A DNA stretch of 64,000 nucleotides from Pseudomonas zanjanensis (GTDB lineage: Bacteria; Pseudomonadota; Gammaproteobacteria; Pseudomonadales; Pseudomonadaceae). The stretch lies in the NCBI RefSeq assembly GCF_014268745.2, contig NZ_JABWRB020000001.1, forward strand, positions 2,108,001-2,172,000. Direction: 5' to 3'. The position numbers and the translations under genes are program-made. Shown here in pieces: positions 50,224-59,209 of the stretch; position 1 is the stretch's first letter; each line of letters starts with the position of its first letter. The notes under the pieces were generated by a model that worked only from the letters and a program-made list of their open reading frames with translations, ran no database searches and was not told the DNA's origin.

Positions 50224-51120
50224 TCAAGGTTTACGTGCACACACTTCCCGCAGACAGCCCCGAAGCCAGCGATGCACCGGGTCGGCGTCCATTCGCGGAT
50301 GCCAGAGCATGGCGATCGTGAATTCCGGCACCGGAAACGGCAGCGTAAAACTGTGCAGGCCGATCCGCAGGCTGGTGGTGTAGCGCTCAGGCACGCTGGC
50401 AATCAAGTCGCTGGACCGAGCCAGCCCCAACGCCGAGGAAAAACCTGGCACGCTGGTGACGATTTCCCGGGACAGGCCCAACGCTGCCAGGGCTTGGTCG
50501 ATGAGGCCATGATCCAAACCGCGCATCGAGACCCCGATATGCCCGCCCGCTGCATAACCGGTAGCGCTCATCGCCGCCTGGCTCAACGGGTGTCCGGCAC
50601 GCGTCACCCCGATCAGGCGGTCGCTGAACAACGCCTGGGTTCGCAGTTCCGGGCTGGTGTCCTTGTCCACTACGGCCGTTTCCAGGTCCACGGTCCCTTC
50701 GCGAAGCGCTGTGCTGTCCCGGTCGGTCTTTTCCACGAAACGCAGCCGCACGCCGGGCGCTTGTTCGTGAATGCGGGCGATCAGGTCGATGGCGAAGTTT
50801 TCCACGAAGCCCTCACGGGTGCGCAGCGTGAAAGTCCGGTTCAAGCGCCCAAGGTCCGGGATCGTCACTGGGCGCAGCACCGCCTGGGCCTGTTGCACCA
50901 AGAGACTGACCTGTTCGCGCAGTTCCAGCGCCCGGGGTGTCGGCACCAGCCCTCGCCCGGCCCGTACCAACAGCGGATCTCCAGTGGTTTCACGCAACCG
51001 CGCCAATGCCCGGCTCATGGCCGACGGGCTGAGCCGCAGCCGCCGGGCGGCCCGGGCCACGCTGCCTTCGCAGAGCAGTACATCGAGGGTGACAAGCAGG
51101 TTTAGGTCAGGCGAAGACAT
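50224..51120 (-). CDS. LysR-family transcriptional regulator
   Basis: The start at 51120 (MSSPDLNLLVTLDVLL) gives 298 residues; a longer frame lacks support. The N-terminal winged helix shows GSVARAARRLRLSPSAMSRALARLRETTGDPLLVRAGRGLVPT, and a substrate-binding domain follows (about 90-298). The subtype is the NodD/SyrM-like group of LysR proteins that often govern a divergent gene. It is divergent from the MFS transporter gene 131 bp away and is its probable regulator. Confidence 0.93.
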   Translation of the reverse strand: MSSPDLNLLVTLDVLLCEGSVARAARRLRLSPSAMSRALARLRETTGDPLLVRAGRGLVPTPRALELREQVSLLVQQAQAVLRPVTIPDLGRLNRTFTLRTREGFVENFAIDLIARIHEQAPGVRLRFVEKTDRDSTALREGTVDLETAVVDKDTSPELRTQALFSDRLIGVTRAGHPLSQAAMSATGYAAGGHIGVSMRGLDHGLIDQALAALGLSREIVTSVPGFSSALGLARSSDLIASVPERYTTSLRIGLHSFTLPFPVPEFTIAMLWHPRMDADPVHRWLRGCLREVCARKP

Positions 51121-51251
51121 GGCGCAATCTCGAATTGGATATAAGGCGCTTTGTGCAGCTATAAGCTGCAAACGCTGCGTCTTCCGCCATGTTATGCCCA
51201 GCGGTAACGTTGTGACAGCGCCGTATTGAGCGCGCGGAGACAGGTGACACG

Positions 51252-52715
51252 ATGAAACCCATCAACACGCAACCAAACCAGCCGGCAACCGCCCCCGCGA
51301 GCCAGTCCTTTTCACCTCGCTGGGCCTTGGCGAGTCTTGCGCTCTCGACGCTGCTGGCCTCCCTCGGCGCCAGCGTGGCCGCAGTGGCGTTGCCGACACT
51401 GGCCCAGGCCCTCGATGCCTCTTTCCAGCAGGTCCAATGGGTGGTGCTCGCCTATCTGCTCGCCATGACCACGCTGATCGTCAGCGTCGGCCGCCTGGGC
51501 GACCTGATGGGCCGGCGCAAACTGCTCTTGGCCGGCATCGCCTTGTTCACCTTGGCCTCGCTGCTTTGCGGCCTGGCGCCTTCGCTTTGGTTGCTGATTG
51601 CAGGTCGGGCACTGCAAGGCCTGGGGGCGGCCATCATGATGACCCTGACCTTGGCCCTGGTTGGCGAAACGGTCGCCCAGGAAAAAACCGGCAGTGCCAT
51701 GGGCCTGCTGGCCACGCTGTCGGCGGTGGGCACGGCCCTGGGTCCCTCCGTCGGCGGCCTGCTGATCAGCGGGTTCGGCTGGCAGGCCTTGTTTCTGGTC
51801 AACCTCCCCCTCGGCCTGTTGACCTTAGGGCTGGCCTGGTACGCGCTGCCGGTGCGGCAGGTGCCGCCAAAGGCCGGAACGGCCCGCTTCGACATCATCG
51901 GCACCGTGTTGTTGGCGTTGACGCTCGCCGCCTATGCCTTGGCCATGACCTCGGGGCGCGGGACCTTTGGCAAGTCGAATATTGCGCTGCTGCTGGTCGC
52001 GCTCGTGGGCGGCGGATTGTTCATTCGGGCCCAATCCCGGGCCGTGTCGCCGCTGATTCCGTTGACTTTATTTCGCGACAGGTCATTGGTCTCGGGCCTG
52101 GGGACGAGCGCCCTGGTCGCGACGATCATGATGGCAACGCTGCTGGTCGGGCCTTTTTACCTGTCCATCGCCCTCGGGCTGCCGGCGGTCCTCGTCGGGC
52201 TCGTGCTGGCGGCTGGGCCATGCGTCGCGGCGCTGGCCGGAGTGCCTGCGGGACGCCTGGCTGATCGGTTCGGCGTGCAAACCATGCGGCTCACCGGCCT
52301 GGCGACCATGGTCCTCGGTTGCCTGATGCTGTCATTGGTACCCCCCGCCCTTGGCATCGGCGGCTACCTCCCGGCCATCGTGGTCACGACCCTGGGCTAC
52401 GCGTTTTTCCAGACGGCCAACAACACGGCGGTCATGGCCGATGTGGCGGCCCAAAGGCGGGGCGTCGTCGCGGGGCTGCTCAACCTGTCGCGCAACCTGG
52501 GTTTCTTCACCGGAGCCTCGGTACTCGGTGCGGTGTTTGCCGCCGCAGCGGCGACGAATGACATCACCCGTGCCAGCCGCGAGGCGGTGACGAACGGTCT
52601 GCACACGACCTTCGCCGTTGCCCTGGGAATGGCGATCCTGGCCCTGATCATCGCCCTGAAATACCGCGTGCCAGAGCGGTTGGGCGAACCTGAGGAGACC
52701 CCCGGTCAAGCGTGA
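51252..52715 (+). CDS. MFS drug-efflux-type transporter (DHA2, 14 helices)
   Basis: The 487-residue protein shows the DHA2 features: QWVVLAYLLAMTTLIVSVGRLGDLMGRRKLLLAGIALFT (motif A), LIAGRALQGLGAAIMMTLTLALV (motif B), and the antiporter motif GLLATLSAVGTALGPSVGGLLIS (motif C). About 14 membrane segments are visible. It is an inner-membrane proton-coupled exporter of small toxic compounds; the substrate is unknown. It is probably controlled by the divergent LysR protein. Confidence 0.93.
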   Translation: MKPINTQPNQPATAPASQSFSPRWALASLALSTLLASLGASVAAVALPTLAQALDASFQQVQWVVLAYLLAMTTLIVSVGRLGDLMGRRKLLLAGIALFTLASLLCGLAPSLWLLIAGRALQGLGAAIMMTLTLALVGETVAQEKTGSAMGLLATLSAVGTALGPSVGGLLISGFGWQALFLVNLPLGLLTLGLAWYALPVRQVPPKAGTARFDIIGTVLLALTLAAYALAMTSGRGTFGKSNIALLLVALVGGGLFIRAQSRAVSPLIPLTLFRDRSLVSGLGTSALVATIMMATLLVGPFYLSIALGLPAVLVGLVLAAGPCVAALAGVPAGRLADRFGVQTMRLTGLATMVLGCLMLSLVPPALGIGGYLPAIVVTTLGYAFFQTANNTAVMADVAAQRRGVVAGLLNLSRNLGFFTGASVLGAVFAAAAATNDITRASREAVTNGLHTTFAVALGMAILALIIALKYRVPERLGEPEETPGQA

Positions 52716-52838
52716 TGGCATTCTGAGCATTGCCGTTTAAGTCGTGATCCAGATCAAAAAAAGTGAACCAATCGCAAAACGGACTGAAAAAATCCACATG
52801 AGCTTCATTTTCAGGTGCTATTTTTAGTTCTCACTGGT

Positions 52839-52855
52839 AGAGCCAAGATGGCTCT
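52839..52855 (+). other. Small hairpin in the leader of the DUF1652 gene
   Basis: AGAGCC-AAGAT-GGCTCT forms a 6-bp stem 53 bases before the start codon, followed by TCCTTCC. TGCTATTTTT just upstream could be an extended -10. It could be a leader structure or a weak terminator for the MFS gene. Confidence 0.4.
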
Positions 52856-52908
52856 TCCTTCCTGACATGAGCAAAAGGAAGCGCTCGATTGAAGAAGGCG
52901 GGCAACAC

Positions 52909-53187
52909 ATGAATAAAGGATCTTTCAGCAAGGTTACGTTCCCCAACGCTTGCCAGTTGATGCGCTGGCACTTCCATCCCATGGGATTCGAAGCGAGCAT
53001 GGATGCGCCGGGCAGCATGGTTGCCCGGTTGTTTGATCGTGCCAGCGGCGAGACGATGATCGCCATTGCAGGGATCCCCTGTGCGACGGTGATGAATGCG
53101 CCGGATGTGGAACGAATAATCGAGGCGGTTGAGGCCGAGCTGGAAGCCTTTGTGCCACCGGTTGGGTTGCGACGGTTTGCTTCCTGA
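52909..53187 (+). CDS. DUF1652 protein
   Basis: The start at 52909 (MNKGSFSKVTFPNACQLMRW) is preferred; an ATG at 52867 would add 14 residues without a ribosome-binding site. The 92-residue protein matches the Pseudomonas DUF1652 family: RWHFHPMGFEASMDAPGSMVARLFDRASGETMIAIAGIPC and an acidic C-terminal helix (ERIIEAVEAELEAF). Function unknown. It is monocistronic with its own terminator. Confidence 0.88.
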   Translation: MNKGSFSKVTFPNACQLMRWHFHPMGFEASMDAPGSMVARLFDRASGETMIAIAGIPCATVMNAPDVERIIEAVEAELEAFVPPVGLRRFAS

Positions 53188-53217
53188 TCGGGTTGGTTCT
53201 TTTTAATGCTGGATAAG

Positions 53218-53252
53218 CGGCGTCTCCCTTTTTGGGAAGGCGCCGTTTTTTT
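53218..53252 (+). terminator. Intrinsic terminator of the DUF1652 gene
   Basis: CGGCGTCTCCC pairs with GGGAAGGCGCCG (one bulged A) around TTTTT, followed by seven T's. Confidence 0.85.
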
Positions 53253-53372
53253 GAGGTACATAACCGTTGCTGCGCTAACGGCGGCTTATGGTTCCGCTTT
53301 TACAGCGGGTCACTATTGCGAGGCGGCCTGAGAGCCGACCTGGCTCTTCAGGTCGTACACCCATCAGATCTG

Positions 53373-53530
53373 TAGGGCAAAGCTTGCTCGCGATAGCGGT
53401 GGCTCAGTCAATGAAGAGGTTGGATGGGCTGGCCTCTTCGCGAGCAGGCTCGCTCCCACAGGTGATCTGGGTATTCATGAGTTTTGTGTTCATCGCCCGG
53501 CCCTTTGTGGGAGCGAGCCTGCTCGCGATT
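53373..53530. repeat. Three REP arms of the GTGGGAGCGAGCCTGCTCGCGA family
   Basis: Arms lie at about 53373-53398 (GGCAAAGCTTGCTCGCGATAG), 53438-53462 (CGCGAGCAGGCTCGCTCCCAC) and 53507-53529 (TGTGGGAGCGAGCCTGCTCGC); the last two form an inverted pair. They lie inside the mosaic element. Confidence 0.8.
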
Positions 53531-53568
53531 GCAGTGGTGCAGCACACATAAATGCCAGCCCCGACCGC

Positions 53569-53593
53569 TTTTGCTTTGCTTTGCTTTGCTTTG
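53569..53593. repeat. (TTTGC)n pentanucleotide microsatellite
   Basis: About five TTTGC units in a row, outside any credible gene. Confidence 0.9.
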
Positions 53594-53909
53594 GATCTTG
53601 ATCTGGGCGCCCCGTTAAACCACGCTGGCCGAACGCAGGCATTGCGCAGTGGGCATCCCGGCATGGATGCCGGGATAGCCGCGCGGGGCCATGGATGGCC
53701 CTTCGCGGCGGCCCACGGAGCAATGCCGGAGTGAGGGCACACCGAGCCTAGGCGAGGCACCGAGTGGTGGGGCACAGCGTTTTTGGTTACTTTTGGCTGG
53801 TCCGGCTCCCGGCTCTTCCAAAAGTGACCCGCTGTAAAAGCGGAACCATAAGCCGCCGTTACCTAAATAACGGATATACACACCACTCTCATATCCCAGC
53901 ACGGAAGCC

Positions 53910-56375
53910 TCAACCCTTACGAACACGCCGATGGTCAACAAAAAAAGGCTTATCCGCAGCAACACGATCCGAAGCCTTAGGCCCATTGGCCGCCTGCCCA
54001 TCCTGCCCATCGACATACCAGTAGCAATGCTGCACCGCACGAGTAATCCCCACATACGCCAAACGCAAGATTTCATCTTTTTGCGCTGTGTCGTAAGGCT
54101 CGGCATCCCCGTCCTGCCCCAGCCCAGCCATTCGATAAACCTGATTTTTGTAGGGCGAACTGCTCAAGTGCTGACAGTCACCCAACAAGAACACCGCATC
54201 AGCCTGGAGCCCCTTGGCACTGTGGTAAGTCATCTGCCTGAGCCGCCGAGCCTCGTAAGGCAAGCTAGAATCCACATTAACTACTGACTGAATATTCTTT
54301 TCTATCAATAGCTTGTCGCTACTTTTTCGATACAACATCAAGATGGAGTCACCCTTGCGATAATGCTCCTCCAATCGCAGGGCCAGGCCTTCATCGTCTC
54401 GATCCAGCACATTGACCGGACTCAGCGAACGAGGCATGCCGCTGGCCTTGGCCTTTTTACCAGGGATCGCCGCAGCGGCACGTACGATGTGCTCGGCCGC
54501 GTCAATGATGTGCTGATGGCTGCGGTAGTTGTCGGTAAGCATGACCCGAGTTGTCGCGGGTGACGGGAACTGCTTGTTGAACGCCATGAAATAGCTCGGC
54601 GAACTGCCGCGCCAGCCATAGATCGATTGCCAATCGTCCCCGACACACAGCAAGGAAGAGCGCTGGGCGCCGCGCCCCACATGCAGCGCTGGGCCACGGC
54701 TACGGACCTCGCGGAGACTGGCGCGAAGCCAGGAGACGATCTGCGGCGACACGTCCTGGAATTCGTCGATCATCAGATGCGAAAGCGGCCTGAGCAAGGC
54801 ATCACCCAGCAACTTGAAGTTTTCCGGCGAATGTTCGCTGAACAACGCAAACATGCGGTTGTAGGTCATGACTGGTGGCGATTGATCGAGTAAATGGTCT
54901 TCGAATGCCCGCCAATAGCGACTCAACGCCTCGAAAAAATACCGATCAGGGTCATCTTGGGCGAAGGACATCCGGCCCACGGCATCTGGGACGTCAAGCC
55001 CCAGGTTCTCGATAAAGCCTGCCGCCGTGACAAAACAGTCCAGCAATGGTGCCGATCCCAGCTCGCCCTTGACCTTATAGTCGAACCCGGGCCCGGCGCT
55101 GGCATCGCCGGCCATTGTGGCCACCACACGCTTTGATGCCTCATAACTTTCCAACCAGATCAGTGGCTTACGGCAGAAAGCTTGAAACAAGGTACGCTTT
55201 ACCGCCCACTCCGCGCGGATACTCAACTTGGCGCCCGGACGACCGAGCCGCGCGTCTTCCCGCGGATCGAAGCCCAGCATCACCCAGGCATCGAGTGACG
55301 GTGCGTAGCCGTGACAATGGAATCGAGAACCGTTGATTTCAAAAGTCTGTCGCTTTGGCTCGATTCCCTTGATTGGCCAGGCACCGGCGCGAAACCATAG
55401 ATCTTCGACGGCGTCGCACAATTCTTCGTCGCGCTGGGCCGCCAGCTCGGTGACGGCCACCCGTTTTTGCACATCCGGGTGATCGCGCTCCAGTTCCTTG
55501 AGCTGCAGGGCATGGCGGGACAACGGCTGGATCAGCTCACGGAAACGCGCGTCCCGCTGGTAAAGGCTGTAATAACAGGCGTTGAGTTGCTGGCGCTGGA
55601 CGTCATTGACGCGCAGGTCAAAAGGATTGTCTTGGGCGTCGTCCGCTTCGGCGCGATGACTCAGGGTCTCGAAGGCCTGGAGGCGCTCGAACCCGGGCAA
55701 GCTGCGCACCATGGGCAAGATACGCGAATGGAAGGTTCGAACCAGATCGCGAGCTTCCTTGAGGCTGACAGTTCGCCCCCACAGGCCGAACACTTCGATC
55801 AGCTTTCGAATGAAATCCTTGCGCGACTCCCGGGTAAACGTCACCACAGTCATCGAATCCAGTTCGAAGCCCAAGTAGTGGGACAGCAGCACGATACGCA
55901 GCACCAGGGTCGTGGACTTGCCCGCACCCGCCCCGGCGACCACCGACGTGGACGGTGTGTCGCTGAAAATCATCTTCCATTGCGCGACACTGGGTTGTGC
56001 ATGCGCCGGCAGCAATCGAGCAACGTCCGCTTTGATGCGTTTCTTCAACTCGGCGGTCAGTGGCAGACGCCAGTCGTCGAACAACAAATCATCCACCTGG
56101 GGTGCCGGGTGCTCCGTGCTACGCGAATCGCGGATCAACAGCACCTGACGGCCCTCTTCGAGCCCTTCGGCCCTGCCTTCCTTATAGCCATAGTCGAAAC
56201 CGGCGGTATGGCCGCTGCGAAAGCCATCGGCCTGGCCGTGCAACCAGGACGCCCGGTGCTGGGCACGCAGGCGCGTCAGGCCATGGCCGAAGAATCGAGC
56301 GGCCAGGCGCTTGAGCAACGGCATCTGGGCCAGGGGTAACAGCTCGGGGGGAAGATCGGGAGTGTGTTGCGACAC
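53910..56375 (-). CDS. UvrD/Rep-type superfamily 1 DNA helicase
   Basis: GTG at 56375 has GGAG six bases upstream and gives 821 residues (VSQHTPDLPPELLPL); a longer GTG-started frame is less likely. Motifs: Walker A VVAGAGAGKSTTL, Walker B LMIDEFQDVSPQ, motif III VGDDWQSIYGWRG, motif IV NYRSHQHI, motif V TYHSAKGLQADAVFLLG and motif VI RLAYVGITRA. An unusual N-terminal ~140 residues contain Gly/Glu-rich repeats (ADGFRSGHTAGFDYGYKEGRAEGLEEGR) not found in UvrD or Rep. Probably a helicase IV-like 3'-5' helicase for repair; the partner is unknown. It is transcribed towards the mosaic element. Confidence 0.92.
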   Translation of the reverse strand: MSQHTPDLPPELLPLAQMPLLKRLAARFFGHGLTRLRAQHRASWLHGQADGFRSGHTAGFDYGYKEGRAEGLEEGRQVLLIRDSRSTEHPAPQVDDLLFDDWRLPLTAELKKRIKADVARLLPAHAQPSVAQWKMIFSDTPSTSVVAGAGAGKSTTLVLRIVLLSHYLGFELDSMTVVTFTRESRKDFIRKLIEVFGLWGRTVSLKEARDLVRTFHSRILPMVRSLPGFERLQAFETLSHRAEADDAQDNPFDLRVNDVQRQQLNACYYSLYQRDARFRELIQPLSRHALQLKELERDHPDVQKRVAVTELAAQRDEELCDAVEDLWFRAGAWPIKGIEPKRQTFEINGSRFHCHGYAPSLDAWVMLGFDPREDARLGRPGAKLSIRAEWAVKRTLFQAFCRKPLIWLESYEASKRVVATMAGDASAGPGFDYKVKGELGSAPLLDCFVTAAGFIENLGLDVPDAVGRMSFAQDDPDRYFFEALSRYWRAFEDHLLDQSPPVMTYNRMFALFSEHSPENFKLLGDALLRPLSHLMIDEFQDVSPQIVSWLRASLREVRSRGPALHVGRGAQRSSLLCVGDDWQSIYGWRGSSPSYFMAFNKQFPSPATTRVMLTDNYRSHQHIIDAAEHIVRAAAAIPGKKAKASGMPRSLSPVNVLDRDDEGLALRLEEHYRKGDSILMLYRKSSDKLLIEKNIQSVVNVDSSLPYEARRLRQMTYHSAKGLQADAVFLLGDCQHLSSSPYKNQVYRMAGLGQDGDAEPYDTAQKDEILRLAYVGITRAVQHCYWYVDGQDGQAANGPKASDRVAADKPFFVDHRRVRKG

Positions 56376-56609
56376 GTGGGACTCCGGTGTCCAAGAACCA
56401 TGACGGCTATGGTGTCTGTATTTGCCGCCAGGTTCCACCCAAAAGCTTTTAAGTCATGGGTTTAGGCGATGAAGTGAAAGTTGGCTCGCGATTTTATATC
56501 TAAATAAACGATAGGATTGAAACGTTTTTTACGCTTTTTATCGATGCTTTCCTTGGCGAAAATAGCGTCATCAACCCTCGCTTTCGCTCTTCAGCGAAAA
56601 GGACACAAC

Positions 56610-57305
56610 ATGCTCGAACTCAGGCCCTTCGCCACCTTGGGTGCCGCCAACCACGGCTGGTTGGATGCCCACCACCATTTTTCGTTCGCCGAGTACTACG
56701 ACCCGCAACGCATGCATTGGGGCAATCTGCGCGTCTGGAACGATGATGTCATTGCCCCCGGCAGTGGTTTTCCTCAACATCCGCACCGGGACATGGAAAT
56801 CATCACCTATGTTCGCGAAGGCGCCATCAGTCATCAGGACAACCTGGGCAACAAGGGCCGTACGGAGGCTGGCGACGTACAGGTCATGAGCGCGGGCACC
56901 GGAATTGCCCACAGCGAGTACAACCTGGAATCGACGGCCACGCGCATTTTCCAGATATGGATCATTCCCAACGAAGAAGGCCTGGCACCGTCATGGGGCG
57001 CCAAACCGTTTCCCAAGGACTCGCGCGAAGGCTTCGTGACCCTGGCCAGCGGCAAGGCCGGCGATGATCAGAGCCTGCGCATTCGCGCCAACGCGCGGTT
57101 GGTCGCGGCCAACCTCAAGGCGGGTGAAAGTGCGGAGTATCGGCTGGACGCCGGGCGACGAGCTTATCTTGTGCCAGCCACAGGATCGATAGAAATCAAT
57201 GGATTACGCGCACAAGCTCGAGACGGTGTTGCGATTGAAGCTGAACAGGTATTGCGAGTGACCGCGATCGAAGACAGCGAAATCGTGCTCGTAGACCTGG
57301 CTTGA
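56610..57305 (+). CDS. Pirin-family bicupin protein
   Basis: The start at 56610 follows AAAAGGA and gives 231 residues. The N-terminal cupin carries the pirin metal ligands: two His in FPQHPHRDMEIITYV, and His and Glu in AGTGIAHSEYN. The second cupin is more divergent. Bacterial pirins can act as quercetin 2,3-dioxygenases or as redox-sensing regulators; which applies here is not evident. It is monocistronic, ending at a REPIN. Confidence 0.93.
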   Translation: MLELRPFATLGAANHGWLDAHHHFSFAEYYDPQRMHWGNLRVWNDDVIAPGSGFPQHPHRDMEIITYVREGAISHQDNLGNKGRTEAGDVQVMSAGTGIAHSEYNLESTATRIFQIWIIPNEEGLAPSWGAKPFPKDSREGFVTLASGKAGDDQSLRIRANARLVAANLKAGESAEYRLDAGRRAYLVPATGSIEINGLRAQARDGVAIEAEQVLRVTAIEDSEIVLVDLA

Positions 57306-57329
57306 TCCCTGCGCTGTCCTGCTGCTCTT

Positions 57330-57438
57330 GTGGCGAGGGAGCTTGCTCCCGCTGGGCCGGTCCGACGCCTCGGGCGCAGCGGCCCCGCTTTTTTTGGCGG
57401 TCGCTGCGCAACCGAGCGGGAGCAAGCTCCCTCGCCAC
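57330..57438. repeat. REPIN, GTGGCGAGGGA family
   Basis: Inverted arms, with inner CTGGGCCGG...CGGGCGCAGCGGCCC and GGTCGCTGCGCAACC sequence, between convergent pirin and pgm genes. Confidence 0.9.
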
Positions 57439-57471
57439 ACGTTCACATCACAGGCATCACTTGCACAGGCG

Positions 57472-59118
57472 TTACTTGCTAGTGATAGCCCCATCCACCA
57501 ACGTTTGTGCCTCAGCCACCAACTGCTTGAGGTGCGCATCGCCAATGAAGCTTTCAGCGTAGATCTTGTAGATATCTTCAGTACCGGACGGACGCGCCGC
57601 GAACCAGCCGTTTTCGGTCATGACCTTCAGGCCGCCGATGGCCTGGTCATTGCCCGGCGCATGGCTGAGGATGCTCTGGATCTTCTCCCCAGCCAGTTCC
57701 GTAGACGTCACCTGGTCCGGCGACAGCTTGCTCAGCAGCGCCTTCTGCTGCGGGTTGGCCTTGGCATCAACGCGAACCGAGAACGGTTCGCCCAGCGCGT
57801 CGGTCAAGGCGCGGTAGGCCTGGCTCGGATCGCGACCGGTGCGGGCCGTCATCTCCGCCGCCAGCAACGCCGGAATCAGGCCGTCCTTGTCGGTACTCCA
57901 AACGCCGCCATCCTTGCGCAGGAACGAAGCACCGGCACTTTCTTCACCGCCAAAGCCCAGGGAGCCATCGAACAGGCCATCGGCAAACCATTTGAAGCCC
58001 ACCGGCACTTCATAGAGACGGCGCCCCAGGCGCTTGGCGACGCGATCGATCAGGCCGCTGCTGACCACCGTCTTGCCCACGCCAGCATCGGCGCGCCATT
58101 GCGGGCGATTCTGGAACAGATAGTCGATCGACACTGCCAGGTAATTGTTCGGCGCCAACAGACCGCCGGACGGCGTCACGATGCCATGGCGGTCATGGTC
58201 CGGGTCGCAGGCGAAGGCCACGTCGAAACGCTCCTTCAGGCCAATCAACCCTTGCATGGCATGGCTGGAGGATGGGTCCATGCGGATCTGCCCGTCCCAG
58301 TCGACGGTCATGAAACGAAAGGTGGAATCCACGTGGGTATTCACCACCTCAAGGTCCAAGCGGTAATGCTCGGCAATGGCTGGCCAGTAGCGTACGCCCG
58401 CGCCACCCAACGGGTCGACGCCCAGGTGCAGCCCGGCAGTGCGGATGGCATCGAAATCGATGACATTGATCAGGTCCGCCACGTAAGTGTTGACGTAGTC
58501 ATGGCGGTGGGTGGTATCGGCCTTCAGGGCCTGCTCGTAACTGACGCGCTTGACGCCGGCGAGCTGGTTGGCCAGCAGTTCGTTGGCCTTGGCTTCGATC
58601 CACTTGGTGATGTGGGTATCGGCCGGGCCACCGTTAGTAGGGTTGTACTTGTAGCCACCGCTTTGCGGCGGGTTGTGGGACGGCGTGATGACGATACCGT
58701 CCGCCAGGCCCGACGTGCGGCCACGGTTGTAGCAGAGAATGGCGTGGGAAACCGCTGGCGTCGGGGTGTATTCATCCCCCTCGGCGATCATGACGGTCAC
58801 ACCGTTGGCCGCGAACACTTCCAATGCGCTGGCGCCCGCCGGGGTCGACAGCGCGTGAGTGTCGATACCGACGAACAACGGTCCGTTGATCCCCTGGGCT
58901 TCGCGGTACAGGCAGATCGCCTGGCTGATTGCCAATACATGCCACTCGTTGAAGCCCAGGTCAAAGGAGCTGCCGCGGTGGCCGGAGGTGCCGAACGCCA
59001 CGCGCTGGGTTGCAACCGAGGCATCGGGTCGGCCGGTGTAGTAGGCCGTCACCAGTCGCGGGATATCGATCAACAACTCTGCCGGTGCCGGCTTGCCCGC
59101 AAATGGACTGACTGTCAT
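57472..59118 (-). CDS. pgm: Phosphoglucomutase (alpha-D-glucose phosphate-specific)
   Basis: The 548-residue protein has the phosphoserine S147 in TPSHNPP, the metal-binding loop CDPDHDRHG, the sugar-binding [11 protein letters not shown] and the phosphate-binding [16 protein letters not shown]. It interconverts glucose 1-phosphate and glucose 6-phosphate in the cytosol, feeding glycogen, trehalose and surface polysaccharide synthesis. It is monocistronic. Confidence 0.96.
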   Translation of the reverse strand: MTVSPFAGKPAPAELLIDIPRLVTAYYTGRPDASVATQRVAFGTSGHRGSSFDLGFNEWHVLAISQAICLYREAQGINGPLFVGIDTHALSTPAGASALEVFAANGVTVMIAEGDEYTPTPAVSHAILCYNRGRTSGLADGIVITPSHNPPQSGGYKYNPTNGGPADTHITKWIEAKANELLANQLAGVKRVSYEQALKADTTHRHDYVNTYVADLINVIDFDAIRTAGLHLGVDPLGGAGVRYWPAIAEHYRLDLEVVNTHVDSTFRFMTVDWDGQIRMDPSSSHAMQGLIGLKERFDVAFACDPDHDRHGIVTPSGGLLAPNNYLAVSIDYLFQNRPQWRADAGVGKTVVSSGLIDRVAKRLGRRLYEVPVGFKWFADGLFDGSLGFGGEESAGASFLRKDGGVWSTDKDGLIPALLAAEMTARTGRDPSQAYRALTDALGEPFSVRVDAKANPQQKALLSKLSPDQVTSTELAGEKIQSILSHAPGNDQAIGGLKVMTENGWFAARPSGTEDIYKIYAESFIGDAHLKQLVAEAQTLVDGAITSK

Positions 59119-59209
59119 GCAAAACCTCTGAGTGGAATGGCTCGGGAAATGGGGTGCAGTTTACTGACAGTTCGACCATGGCGCGATGGGTTCGATCCAT
59201 CGCCGCCGA

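Larger units (their letters stand above)
53258..53882. repeat. Long mosaic intergenic element with 39-bp perfect inverted ends
   Basis: A 39-base sequence beginning TAACGGCGGCTTATGGTTCC (53276-53314) recurs exactly inverted at 53823-53861. The inverted similarity continues imperfectly outward to about 53258 and 53882 (CCGTT-rich ends, ATATCCGTT type). The interior holds three REP arms, a (TTTGC)n run, ATGCCGGGAT palindromes and an AGCGTTTTTGGTTACTTTTGG stretch. No convincing gene is present. It fills the gap between the DUF1652 and helicase genes. Confidence 0.75.

Noticed and set aside
53615..54106. 163-codon minus-strand frame in the mosaic element
   Set aside because: It combines repeat-derived sequence with an alternative frame of the helicase 3' end.
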